From positions 1-60,716 of the forward strand of contig NZ_JAGQEG010000028.1 of assembly GCF_018305005.1 (NCBI RefSeq): a stretch of 60,716 nucleotides of DNA, read 5' to 3'. Under the pieces are notes generated by a model. It saw nothing but the letters and a program-made list of their open reading frames with translations. It ran no database searches and was not told the DNA's origin. The DNA comes from Collimonas silvisoli (GTDB lineage: Bacteria; Pseudomonadota; Gammaproteobacteria; Burkholderiales; Burkholderiaceae_D). The position numbers and the translations under genes were made by a program. This document shows, in pieces, positions 52,822-59,938 of the stretch. The number at the start of each line of letters is the position of its first letter. The first letter of the stretch is position 1.

Positions 52822-53298
52822 TCAAGCATCGCGCAACAATTCACGCGGCAGCTCATAGGTTTCCTTGATCGCCTGCAACACGATATTGGAGCGGATATCT
52901 TGCACGCCCGGTATTTTATATAACTTTTCCAACACAAAAGCGGAATAGTGCTTCAGATTGCGCGCCTTCACCCGCAACAGGTAGTTTGCATCGCCGGTGA
53001 TGATGTAAGAACCCACCACCTCCGGATAATTCTGCAGCGCCTGCATGAAATTCTCATGCCAGCTCTCGACATCGCGCCGCATCGTCACCTGCACGAATAC
53101 ATCCAGCTCCAACCCCAGTTTTTCCGGATTCAGCACGGCGCTGTAGCGGCTGATGACGCCCTCTTCCTCCAGAATCCGCACGCGCCGTAAGCACGACGAT
53201 GGCGACAGGAAAACCTGTTCCGCCAGATCCTGGTTGCTGATCCGGCCATTCTGCTGCAATAAGGTCAGAATGTTTAAATCGATGGTATCGAGCTGCAT
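52822..53298 (-). CDS. Lrp/AsnC-family regulator (KynR-like)
   Basis: Leucine-responsive regulator family, 158 aa. The helix-turn-helix is LDTIDLNILTLLQQNGRISNQDLAEQVFLSPSSCLRRVRILEEEGVI and the RAM effector domain follows (VVGSYIITGDANYLLRV). It is divergent from kynBUA, the position of KynR, which activates kyn genes on kynurenine in Pseudomonas. An inverted repeat between the two genes (53310-53325) is a candidate site. The assignment as KynR is from context. Confidence 0.85.
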   Translation of the reverse strand: MQLDTIDLNILTLLQQNGRISNQDLAEQVFLSPSSCLRRVRILEEEGVISRYSAVLNPEKLGLELDVFVQVTMRRDVESWHENFMQALQNYPEVVGSYIITGDANYLLRVKARNLKHYSAFVLEKLYKIPGVQDIRSNIVLQAIKETYELPRELLRDA

Positions 53299-53309
53299 TG
53301 AAATTATCT

Positions 53310-53325
53310 TTCAATATCAATTGAA
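53310..53325. promoter_or_regulatory. Inverted repeat between the Lrp-type regulator and kyn operon
   Basis: TTCAAT-ATCA-ATTGAA, perfect 6-bp arms in an AT-rich gap, 12 bp before the regulator's start and about 100 bp before kynB. Suitable as an Lrp/KynR operator. Confidence 0.5.
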
Positions 53326-53421
53326 TATTCTTAATTTTATTCTAGATAATATGTAAACCATCTATTAATTTCGTAGAAAAATTCCAGCAAGCTCGCCTAA
53401 AATAATTCGTCTGATTCAGCA

Positions 53422-54066
53422 TTGGAGAAAGCCATCGCCACCTCAAAACCCATCTGGGACATCAGTCCCGCTCTGTCCGCCCGGATTCCGGTGTGGCCGG
53501 GCGACACTGCCTACAGCGCGCAGACCACCTGGGAAATCAGCGACGGCTGCCCAGTGCATGTCAGCCGTATCATGCTGTCCACCCACACCGGAGCACACTG
53601 CGATGCACCCAGCCATTACGATGCGCAAGGCCTGACCATCGACCAGGTCGGTCTGGATGCCTATATCGGCCCCTGTCGCGTGATCCATTGCATAGGCGCC
53701 GCACCGGTTACACCGCAGGACATTGCCCATGCGTTGGCAAAGCTGCCGCCGCGGGTGCTGCTGCGCACTTACGCCAGCGCGCCGCAAGAACAATGGGACG
53801 CGGCGTTTGCGGCGGTAGCGCCAGAAACCATCACGCTGCTGGCGCAACATGGAGTACGCCTGATCGGCATCGATACGCCTTCACTCGATCCGCAGGATTC
53901 CAAAACCTTGCTGGCGCACCACGCCGTCAGGCAGCACGGCATGGCCATCCTGGAAGGTATCGTGCTCGATGCGATAGACGCCGGCGACTATGAACTGATT
54001 GCCCTGCCTTTACGCCTGGCCGGCATGGACGCCAGTCCGGTGCGCGCCATCTTGCGCTCTCTCTAA
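53422..54066 (+). CDS. kynB: Kynurenine formamidase (arylformamidase) KynB
   Basis: Hydrolyses N-formylkynurenine to kynurenine plus formate. The metal-dependent cyclase-like fold shows [18 protein letters not shown] and the signature [13 protein letters not shown], giving likely ligands H55, H59 and D61. Length about 210 aa is normal. The start is uncertain: no ATG exists near the N terminus. The TTG at 53422 gives 214 aa; the GGAG inside it is placed as a ribosome-binding site for ATC at 53436, five codons later. First gene of the kynB-kynU-kynA operon. Confidence 0.93.
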   Translation: MEKAIATSKPIWDISPALSARIPVWPGDTAYSAQTTWEISDGCPVHVSRIMLSTHTGAHCDAPSHYDAQGLTIDQVGLDAYIGPCRVIHCIGAAPVTPQDIAHALAKLPPRVLLRTYASAPQEQWDAAFAAVAPETITLLAQHGVRLIGIDTPSLDPQDSKTLLAHHAVRQHGMAILEGIVLDAIDAGDYELIALPLRLAGMDASPVRAILRSL

Positions 54067-54083
54067 TCTGCAGGAATACAACT

Positions 54084-55346
54084 ATGACCAACCGCATCAA
54101 GACCCGCGCAGACTGCCAGACCCTGGATCAAAACGATCCGCTGGCACCGCTGCGCTGCTTGTTCGATTTGCCGCCAGGCGTGATTTACCTGGATGGCAAT
54201 TCGCTAGGGGCGCGCCCGCACGCGGCCTTGCAACGCGCACAGCAAGTCATCCAGCAAGAATGGGGCAAGGACCTGATCCGCAGCTGGAACAAGGCCGGCT
54301 GGTTTGAGCTGCCGAGCCGGCTCGGCAACAAACTGGCGCCGTTGATCGGCGCCGCCGAAAATGAAGTGGTGGTCACCGACTCCACCTCCATCAATCTGTT
54401 CAAGCTGCTGGCCGCCGCCTTGCAGATCCAGGCCGCCAAGCCGGATGCAGCGAGCCGCAAGGTAATCGTCACCGAACGCGACAATTTCCCGACCGATATC
54501 TATATGGCGCAAGGCTTGACCGAATGGCTGGATCGCGGCTATCGCATCCACCTGATCGACACGCCGCAAGAACTGAGTACCGCCGTGAATGCCGAAACCG
54601 CAATCCTGATGCTGACCCATGTGAATTACCGCAGCGGCCATCTGCATGACATGCAAGCCGTCACCAGAGCCGCGCAAGAACAAGGCGCGCTGGTGCTCTG
54701 GGATCTGGCGCATTCGGCAGGCGCAGTGCCGTTGGATCTGCACGCGGCAAATGCCGATTTTGCGGTGGGCTGCACCTACAAATACATCAACGGCGGCCCC
54801 GGCGCACCGGCCTTTGCCTGGATCGCGCCGCGCCATCACGCGCAATTCCGGCAGCCGTTGAGCGGCTGGTGGGGCCACCGCGCGCCGTTCACCATGCAGC
54901 CGACATTCGCGCCGGCCGAAGGCATACGCCGCGCGCTGTGCGGCACTCAGCCGATCGTCTCGCTGGCGATGGTGGAATGCGGCCTCGATATCTTCGCGCA
55001 AACCGATATGCAAGCCGTGCGCCGCAAATCGCTGGCGTTGACCGATCTGTTCATCGCCCTGGTCGAAAGCCGCTGCGCTGGTCTCGGCCTGACGCTGGTC
55101 ACGCCGCGCCCGCACGAGCAGCGCGGCAGCCACGTCAGCTTTACCCATGCGCACGGCTACGCCGTCATGCGCGAACTGATCGCCCGTGGCGTCATCGGCG
55201 ATTACCGTGAGCCGCAAGTGATGCGTTTTGGCTTCACGCCGCTGTACACGCAGTTCACCGACGTCTGGGATGCGGTCGATACCCTGCACCGGATTCTGGC
55301 GGACCAGGATTACGAAATCAATGCGCCACAAGAAGCGGTAACCTAA
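54084..55346 (+). CDS. kynU: Kynureninase KynU
   Basis: PLP enzyme that cleaves kynurenine to anthranilate and alanine, 420 aa. Motifs: [13 protein letters not shown] near 33, the [15 protein letters not shown] aspartate region, and the PLP lysine in [11 protein letters not shown] (Lys233). GWWGHRAPF and the C-terminal [12 protein letters not shown] are also present. AGGAATACAACT precedes the ATG. It lies 17 bp after kynB and 18 bp before the kynA ATG. Confidence 0.96.
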   Translation: MTNRIKTRADCQTLDQNDPLAPLRCLFDLPPGVIYLDGNSLGARPHAALQRAQQVIQQEWGKDLIRSWNKAGWFELPSRLGNKLAPLIGAAENEVVVTDSTSINLFKLLAAALQIQAAKPDAASRKVIVTERDNFPTDIYMAQGLTEWLDRGYRIHLIDTPQELSTAVNAETAILMLTHVNYRSGHLHDMQAVTRAAQEQGALVLWDLAHSAGAVPLDLHAANADFAVGCTYKYINGGPGAPAFAWIAPRHHAQFRQPLSGWWGHRAPFTMQPTFAPAEGIRRALCGTQPIVSLAMVECGLDIFAQTDMQAVRRKSLALTDLFIALVESRCAGLGLTLVTPRPHEQRGSHVSFTHAHGYAVMRELIARGVIGDYREPQVMRFGFTPLYTQFTDVWDAVDTLHRILADQDYEINAPQEAVT

Positions 55347-55364
55347 TTGTTCAGGAGTGACGAA

Positions 55365-56207
55365 ATGGAATGCCCATTCAACCCCAAAGAGTCATGGCAC
55401 GGCGCCCGGATGGATCTCGGCGACAGCATGAGTTATGGCGATTACCTGGCGCTGGACCAGATCTTGTCGGCGCAACGGCCGCGCTCGCCGAATCACAATG
55501 AAATGCTGTTCATCATCCAGCATCAGACCAGCGAGCTGTGGATGAAACTGATGCAGCACGAATTGCACGCGGTGCGCGCGCAGATGCGCAATAACGATTT
55601 GGCGCCGGCGTTCAAGATGATGGCCAGGGTGGCGCGCATCATGGACCAGCTGGTGCACGCCTGGGATGTGCTGGCGACCATGACGCCGCCGGAATACACC
55701 GCGATCCGCCCTTACCTCGGCCAATCGTCCGGATTCCAGTCGTTTCAGTATCGGGAGATCGAATTCCTGCTGGGGAACAAGAATCCTGCCTTGTTGCAGG
55801 TGCATCAGCACTCACCCGAGTCGTATGCACGGCTGCAAGATGCATTGCTGCAACCCTCGATCTACGACGAAGCGGTGATGCTGATGGCGCGTGCCGGCCT
55901 GGCGGTCGACCCAGCGCGCTTGAGCCAGGACTGGAGCCACGCCACCGCCGCCGACAGCTCGGTGGAAGCTGCCTGGCTGGCGGTGTACAAAGCACCTGAC
56001 ACGCATTGGGAGCTATACGAACTGGCCGAAAAACTGGTCGATCTCGAAACTTCTTTCCGCTACTGGCGCTTCCGCCACCTGACCACGGTGGAGCGCATCA
56101 TCGGTTTCAAAAAAGGCACCGGCGGCACCGAGGGCGCCGGCTATTTGAAGATGATGCTGGATGTGGTGTTGTTCCCGGAGTTGTTTTCGTTGCGGACTTC
56201 GCTCTGA
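55365..56207 (+). CDS. kynA: Tryptophan 2,3-dioxygenase KynA
   Basis: Haem enzyme that opens the indole ring of tryptophan to N-formylkynurenine, the first step of the kyn pathway. I chose the ATG at 55365 with AGGAG upstream, giving 280 aa, rather than a TTG at 55347. Family motifs: [56 protein letters not shown] and [32 protein letters not shown] with the haem-ligand His region. Last gene of the operon. Confidence 0.96.
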   Translation: MECPFNPKESWHGARMDLGDSMSYGDYLALDQILSAQRPRSPNHNEMLFIIQHQTSELWMKLMQHELHAVRAQMRNNDLAPAFKMMARVARIMDQLVHAWDVLATMTPPEYTAIRPYLGQSSGFQSFQYREIEFLLGNKNPALLQVHQHSPESYARLQDALLQPSIYDEAVMLMARAGLAVDPARLSQDWSHATAADSSVEAAWLAVYKAPDTHWELYELAEKLVDLETSFRYWRFRHLTTVERIIGFKKGTGGTEGAGYLKMMLDVVLFPELFSLRTSL

Positions 56208-56219
56208 GGCGGCCGACCC

Positions 56220-56825
56220 TCACACACCCTGATGACGTTTTGCCACGCGTGCCCGCACATCTTGCACATCGGCCGGTTCGCAACGCAGTTCCAGCAACTG
56301 ATTGACGGCAATCTCGTCGGCCAGCGAGGTTGCCGTTACCTTGGCGCCGAAAAAATCCGCATCCAGGCTGAGTGCATTGCAGATGCGCTTGCGGCCTTGT
56401 TCATCGGCCGGCAGCTGCAGCACCACCGTCAGGTAGTTTGGCGCGGTAGCATTCGGTCCGCTATCCGGCAATGGCTGACGCTGCGCAGCCTGGGCCAGCT
56501 CCTGTTGCGGCAGAGCCGGCACAACTTCCAAGGGGGATCGCGCTTGCTGTTCCTGGCTGATTTCATCCATCGACACCAGCACCGAGCTATGCGGCCCGGG
56601 CCATTTCTTGACGACGCCGATCACGGCCGGCACGCCGCCGCTGACTTCATATTCGGTTTCGGAAATTTTCTCGTAATGAAACGGCGCCCAAGCCGGATCG
56701 CCGTGCTTGCGCATCGCCACCGCCTCCAGCACCTGGCTGGCGGGCGCGCCGTTGCCCAGCATGCCGACCGTGCTTAACCCTGCGTCGGCTGTTGTGTCAT
56801 CCATCTTGCCCGCCTCATTCATCAT
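56220..56825 (-). CDS. Hypothetical protein, 201 aa, in the endonuclease operon
   Basis: I do not recognise a family. The N terminus is low-complexity (MNEAGKMDDTTADAGL), the middle has HYEKISETEYEVSGGVPAVIGVVKKWPGPHSSVLVSMDEIS, and the C-terminal part (about 125-200) looks like a small alpha/beta domain (YLTVVLQLPADEQGRKRICNALSLDADFFGAKVTAT). No signal peptide or membrane segment. It starts 4 bp after the 81-aa gene, indicating co-translation with the endonuclease operon. Confidence 0.65.
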   Translation of the reverse strand: MMNEAGKMDDTTADAGLSTVGMLGNGAPASQVLEAVAMRKHGDPAWAPFHYEKISETEYEVSGGVPAVIGVVKKWPGPHSSVLVSMDEISQEQQARSPLEVVPALPQQELAQAAQRQPLPDSGPNATAPNYLTVVLQLPADEQGRKRICNALSLDADFFGAKVTATSLADEIAVNQLLELRCEPADVQDVRARVAKRHQGV

Positions 56826-56829
56826 TCAT

Positions 56830-57075
56830 TTAAAACGGATTGCTTACCTTGACTACAGGCGCAACGGCCAGAACCTCCGGCAATGTCCTCGATTCAAGTT
56901 GTTCCACCACCCGATTGGCCAGGGATTGCAGGGCTTTGGCCTGCTCCAGTCCGCGCTGATCCAGAGTCAGATCGAGATCACCATACAAGCTGACCCGGTC
57001 CAGGCGATTCTCAACAGTCAACTTGCCGATGGAGAGCGTTGCACTTTCATCGGCGAACGGAATAAATTCAGACAT
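56830..57075 (-). CDS. Hypothetical protein, 81 aa, downstream of the endonuclease
   Basis: I do not recognise a family. It is acidic and short: SEFIPFADESATLSIGKLTVENRLDRVSLYGDLDLTLDQRGLEQAKALQSLANRVVEQLESR, with alternating strand pattern and then a helix. It begins 4 bp after the endonuclease stop and ends 4 bp before the 201-aa gene. The strict spacing makes a functional link to the nuclease likely, but the nature of the link is open. Confidence 0.65.
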   Translation of the reverse strand: MSEFIPFADESATLSIGKLTVENRLDRVSLYGDLDLTLDQRGLEQAKALQSLANRVVEQLESRTLPEVLAVAPVVKVSNPF

Positions 57076-57079
57076 GTGA

Positions 57080-57979
57080 CTATCCTTTATGTATCAGGTT
57101 TGTGACGAAATTGAGCAGCATTTTCAAAACATCGTTGAACAACGTAGACAGCAAATCCGCTTCTATTTTTTTAACCTGCGCGGCCGGCTCCCTTGCTCTT
57201 TCAGGCGCACTCCTGGCGCCGTGCTGTCCGGCGCCAGCTCCCGGCAAGGGCATTGCCACATCCTTGACACGCTTCGGCACACCCGGCAGAAAATCGATGC
57301 GCAAGGTATTTTCCAGTTGTGTCACCGACAAAGCCTGATAGTGGGAAGTGTCCTCGTTCTTGATGAAATAGGCGGCGGCCTGCTGCCTCCTCGGACTATA
57401 GACTACTTTATAAAGATAAGTCGGCACCAGCACATTGCCGATCTTTTGCAGATCCTGGCCGAGAAAAGCCGGTCCGGTAATCACATACAGCTCGCCGTCT
57501 TTCACCGCCAGACGCCGCACCGCGCTCTCGATCTCGGCCCAGATATGGCGATTGTTCTGCGGATTCTGCGGAATCATGTTGGCAAGACTAAAACTTTCAT
57601 ACTGCGAAGTGCGGTTCGCCATGTCGCCGTTAGGGCTCATATGGCCGCGATCGAAACCGGAACGCGCATAGTCTTTCAGCTCGGCACGGCCATTGATCAG
57701 CAAGGCCGGCTCGGGATGAAAGGAGTTTTCGCGCGACAGCGTGCGGGCAGCCTCGATATTATTCCGCGTCAAGTGTTCCGCCGACCATAAAGGCGTGCGC
57801 GTGATTCCTGAATGCATGACGACAAAAGCCTGGTAACACAACTCCTGCGTCTGGCGCGCCAGCTTGTCGTTGAGAATTTGGGGAGCTAGACCGGCGGCGT
57901 AATGCGATGGGCAATCTGTAGCAAAAACCGCGGAACTGAGAAAGAAAAGCAGGAAAAAGAGACGTAACTTGTGCAGCAT
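57080..57979 (-). CDS. Secreted DNA/RNA non-specific endonuclease (NucA/EndA-like)
   Basis: Beta-beta-alpha-metal nuclease of 299 aa with a signal peptide (MLHKLRLFFLLFFLSSAVFA). The active site is DRGHMSPNGD (110-119), with H113 as general base, and the Mg ligand Asn probably in NMIPQNPQNNRHIW. PLWSAEHL and VTGPAFLG are also family features. A Cys pair (C23 and C48) may form a disulfide. The C-terminal 50 residues are unrelated and end in a hydrophobic tail (LLNFVTNLIHKG). It would degrade nucleic acids in the periplasm or outside the cell. Confidence 0.92.
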   Translation of the reverse strand: MLHKLRLFFLLFFLSSAVFATDCPSHYAAGLAPQILNDKLARQTQELCYQAFVVMHSGITRTPLWSAEHLTRNNIEAARTLSRENSFHPEPALLINGRAELKDYARSGFDRGHMSPNGDMANRTSQYESFSLANMIPQNPQNNRHIWAEIESAVRRLAVKDGELYVITGPAFLGQDLQKIGNVLVPTYLYKVVYSPRRQQAAAYFIKNEDTSHYQALSVTQLENTLRIDFLPGVPKRVKDVAMPLPGAGAGQHGARSAPERAREPAAQVKKIEADLLSTLFNDVLKMLLNFVTNLIHKG

Positions 57980-58063
57980 TGCTCACCAAAACTGTATAAA
58001 TGCACAGTATAAGGTTTTACTTAAATCGCTCCAAGCACTATCCCAGGATTTCTATCGGCGATT

Positions 58064-58579
58064 TCAATGCGGCGTGCGAAATTCGTTGGCAACCCAAGCG
58101 CTTGCGCTACTCTGGCTGAGCTTGAAAGTCGCCGCCACCCGCACCTGCGCCAATTGCTCGCCGTCGGCATTGTGCGCGGTCAGCAAGGCATACGGAAAAT
58201 CGTCGTCGGGAACAATATCAAGTGTGACATTCAGCGTTGCCTCAGCGTCGCTGACGACAATGCTCTTATGCAGCATCGCATGCAACTGCTGCTCGTGCCG
58301 ACGCACGAATTCCGACGCCGTCTTGACCAGCGTGATAAAAGCCGAAGCATCCAGCGGCTTCGGATTTTTTTTATCGCGCCCCATGGTCCAAGGCCCTATC
58401 AACGCCGGTTCCGGTTCCCCATCCTTGATCATCGCCACCGCCCAGCCGTCATCATCGTCGTTCTTGATAATGCGCGCAGTCCAGCCATCGTCCCGCCACA
58501 AGCGCGGTTCCTGGGTTTTCTGATCGCCGCCAGCAGCGTCATCGTGTTCGTCGGGAGTTGGAGCGGAATTATCTGTCAT
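58064..58579 (-). CDS. Hypothetical protein, 171 aa, upstream of the endonuclease
   Basis: I do not recognise a family. From the ATG at 58579 the protein starts with an acidic tail (MTDNSAPTPDEHDDAAGGDQ), followed by WRDDGWTARIIKNDDDDGWAVAMIKDGEPEPALIGPWTMGRDKKNPKPLDASAF, a Trp/Asp-rich fold, and a helical middle (TLVKTASEFVRRHEQQLHAMLHK). An upstream ATG at 58963 would add 128 residues through a repeat element and is rejected. It lies 84 bp before the endonuclease gene on the same strand and may head that operon. Confidence 0.65.
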   Translation of the reverse strand: MTDNSAPTPDEHDDAAGGDQKTQEPRLWRDDGWTARIIKNDDDDGWAVAMIKDGEPEPALIGPWTMGRDKKNPKPLDASAFITLVKTASEFVRRHEQQLHAMLHKSIVVSDAEATLNVTLDIVPDDDFPYALLTAHNADGEQLAQVRVAATFKLSQSSASAWVANEFRTPH

Positions 58580-58757
58580 TGCGGGTGCTTCGCTGCTAAT
58601 AGGGGTACAAGAAAGGACACCGGAAAAAAGCCGGCAAGCCCGAATTGTATAGTACAAAGCGCAGCGGCAAAAAAACAAGGCTGTTGCTTTTGACATTGCA
58701 GTTGCTGTTGAAGCTGCCGTTGCCGTTGCTTTTGACTTGCCCCGCATTGGGACGTTG

Positions 58758-58853
58758 CCAAATGAGAGAGCGGGCAGCCGGGAATTGTGGGGAAACATGT
58801 TTGAGCCGAAGGCGAGTTGGTTTCTCCACCCGGCTGACCGCTCTCTCATTTGG
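58758..58853. repeat. Large imperfect inverted repeat (cruciform), 96 bp
   Basis: Perfect 16-bp outer arms CCAAATGAGAGAGCGG (58758-58773) and CCGCTCTCTCATTTGG (58838-58853). Inner arms AGCCGGG (58776-58782) / CCCGGCT (58829-58835) and an 8-of-9 match TGGGGAAAC / GTTTCTCCA continue the stem. A loop of about 23 nt contains TTGAGCCGAAGGCGAG. I recall similar modules scattered in betaproteobacterial genomes; this is unverified. Confidence 0.75.
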
Positions 58854-58901
58854 GGACCTGACCGAAGGGAAGGCAACGGCTTTGCGGTCGCCTTTTCTTT
58901 G

Positions 58902-58957
58902 CTTACTTTCTTTTGGCGAAGCAAAAGAAAGTGAGTAGCCGCCGGGCTACCCCCGGC
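58902..58957. repeat. Tandem pair of hairpins following the cruciform
   Basis: First hairpin: CTTACTTTCTTTTG (58902-58915) pairs with CAAAAGAAAGTGAG (58922-58935), one G-T wobble, 6-nt loop. Second hairpin: GCCGGG (58941-58946) / CCCGGC (58952-58957), 5-nt loop. Together with the cruciform it forms one conserved-looking intergenic module. Confidence 0.7.
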
Positions 58958-59042
58958 ATGCATCCACGAAGTAGCAAACGTTTTAAGTAACAGCGACCGA
59001 TCATCGGATGCAACGGCACGTACTCCGTGGTCCGTTAATCGA

Positions 59043-59086
59043 GGTCAGAGTAATTTTCGCAAAACCCGCGAAAAAAAACTCTGACC
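59043..59086. repeat. REP-like hairpin (GGTCAGAGT...ACTCTGACC)
   Basis: Outer arms GGTCAGAGT (59043-59051) / ACTCTGACC (59078-59086), inner arms TTTTCGC (59054-59060) / GCGAAAA (59068-59074), loop AAAACCC. Similar GGTCAGAGT dyads accompany REP-associated Y1 transposase genes in other bacteria; none is in this window. Confidence 0.65.
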
Positions 59087-59248
59087 CCGGTTAACTATTA
59101 CCGTAGCCATTTTGGCGTAAAGCATAGGTGAAACAACATCCGTGGCGAGTAAAGAATCGTAAAAGAAATAAGTGGCATACTACCCAGATCGCAAGACCGG
59201 ATAAGCTAGATGACAAAACATCAGCAACCAATGAAAGGCAGAAGAAAA

Positions 59249-59917
59249 ATGAAAAACTGGATACGTCTCAACAAGGGATTCCTGCTATTCCTTTTCCTAT
59301 TCGGCATCTTCCGCACCGCAGTCGCCGACTGGAACCCAATCCCCTCCGGCTCCATGCGCCCCAACCTGCTGGAAGGCGACGTAGTATTCGTAAACCGCCT
59401 CGCATTCAATCTCAAAGTCCCGCTCACCAACATCGTCATCAGCCATCTCGGCGAACCCAAACGCGGCGACATCGTCACCTTCTTTTCCCCTCTCGACGAC
59501 ACCAGGCTCATCAAGCGCGTGATTGCGCTACCCGGCGACACAGTCGAAATGCGCAATGAAAAAATAATCATCAACGGCCATCAAGCCAGCTACGCCAAGC
59601 TGGGCACAGCCCCCGAGCCGCTCGAACAAGGCGGCGCCCTGGTCGCCCTGCGCCTGAACGAAAAGATGGGCGCCGAACAACACCGAATCCAGCTGCTGCC
59701 GCAAGTCAACGCCAACCGCAATTTCGGCCCGATAACGGTACCGCAGGATCACTACCTGATGCTAGGCGACAACCGTGACAACAGCGGCGATTACCGCCAT
59801 TTCGGATTCGTGCCGCGCGAATTGCTGATCGGACGCGCCGAACGCGTGCTGGTATCGGCCGACATCAAAGGTAACTGGCTGCCAAGAACCGAACGCTTCG
59901 GCATGCAGCTGCATTAA
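59249..59917 (+). CDS. lepB: Signal peptidase I (LepB/S26 family), single-anchor type
   Basis: Inner-membrane serine protease that removes signal peptides from exported proteins. From the ATG at 59249 the protein is 222 aa with one N-terminal transmembrane helix (GFLLFLFLFGIFRTAV). The catalytic Ser is in IPSGSMRPNLLEGD and the Lys in RLIKRVIALPGDTVEM. YLMLGDNRDNSGDYR is the box E motif. In-frame ATGs at 59210 and 59231 are alternatives. The single-helix form is shorter than the main housekeeping LepB (two helices, about 300 aa), so this may be a second enzyme. Confidence 0.92.
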   Translation: MKNWIRLNKGFLLFLFLFGIFRTAVADWNPIPSGSMRPNLLEGDVVFVNRLAFNLKVPLTNIVISHLGEPKRGDIVTFFSPLDDTRLIKRVIALPGDTVEMRNEKIIINGHQASYAKLGTAPEPLEQGGALVALRLNEKMGAEQHRIQLLPQVNANRNFGPITVPQDHYLMLGDNRDNSGDYRHFGFVPRELLIGRAERVLVSADIKGNWLPRTERFGMQLH

Positions 59918-59938
59918 TTAGTTAATTAGTTAGTTGTA

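Larger units (their letters stand above)
58580..59248. other. Long intergenic region rich in hairpin elements
   Basis: A 669-bp gap between divergent genes. About 58740-58960 is a compound repeat with a long cruciform and two smaller hairpins; 59043-59086 is a separate hairpin (both listed). The remainder (58580-58740 and 59090-59248) shows no clear promoter. ORFs reading through the repeats have no family features. Confidence 0.6.

Noticed and set aside
54204-55331. 375-codon - strand ORF
   Set aside because: Antisense shadow of kynU, whose motifs and PLP lysine are intact on the + strand.
58902-58957. Rho-independent terminator for the gene at 58064
   Set aside because: It is upstream, not downstream, of that gene, and no U-tract follows in either direction; kept as a repeat instead.
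58580-58963. N-terminal extension of the 171-aa protein
   Set aside because: The extra 128 codons run through the hairpin repeat module and have repetitive, non-protein-like composition; ATG at 58579 is preferred.
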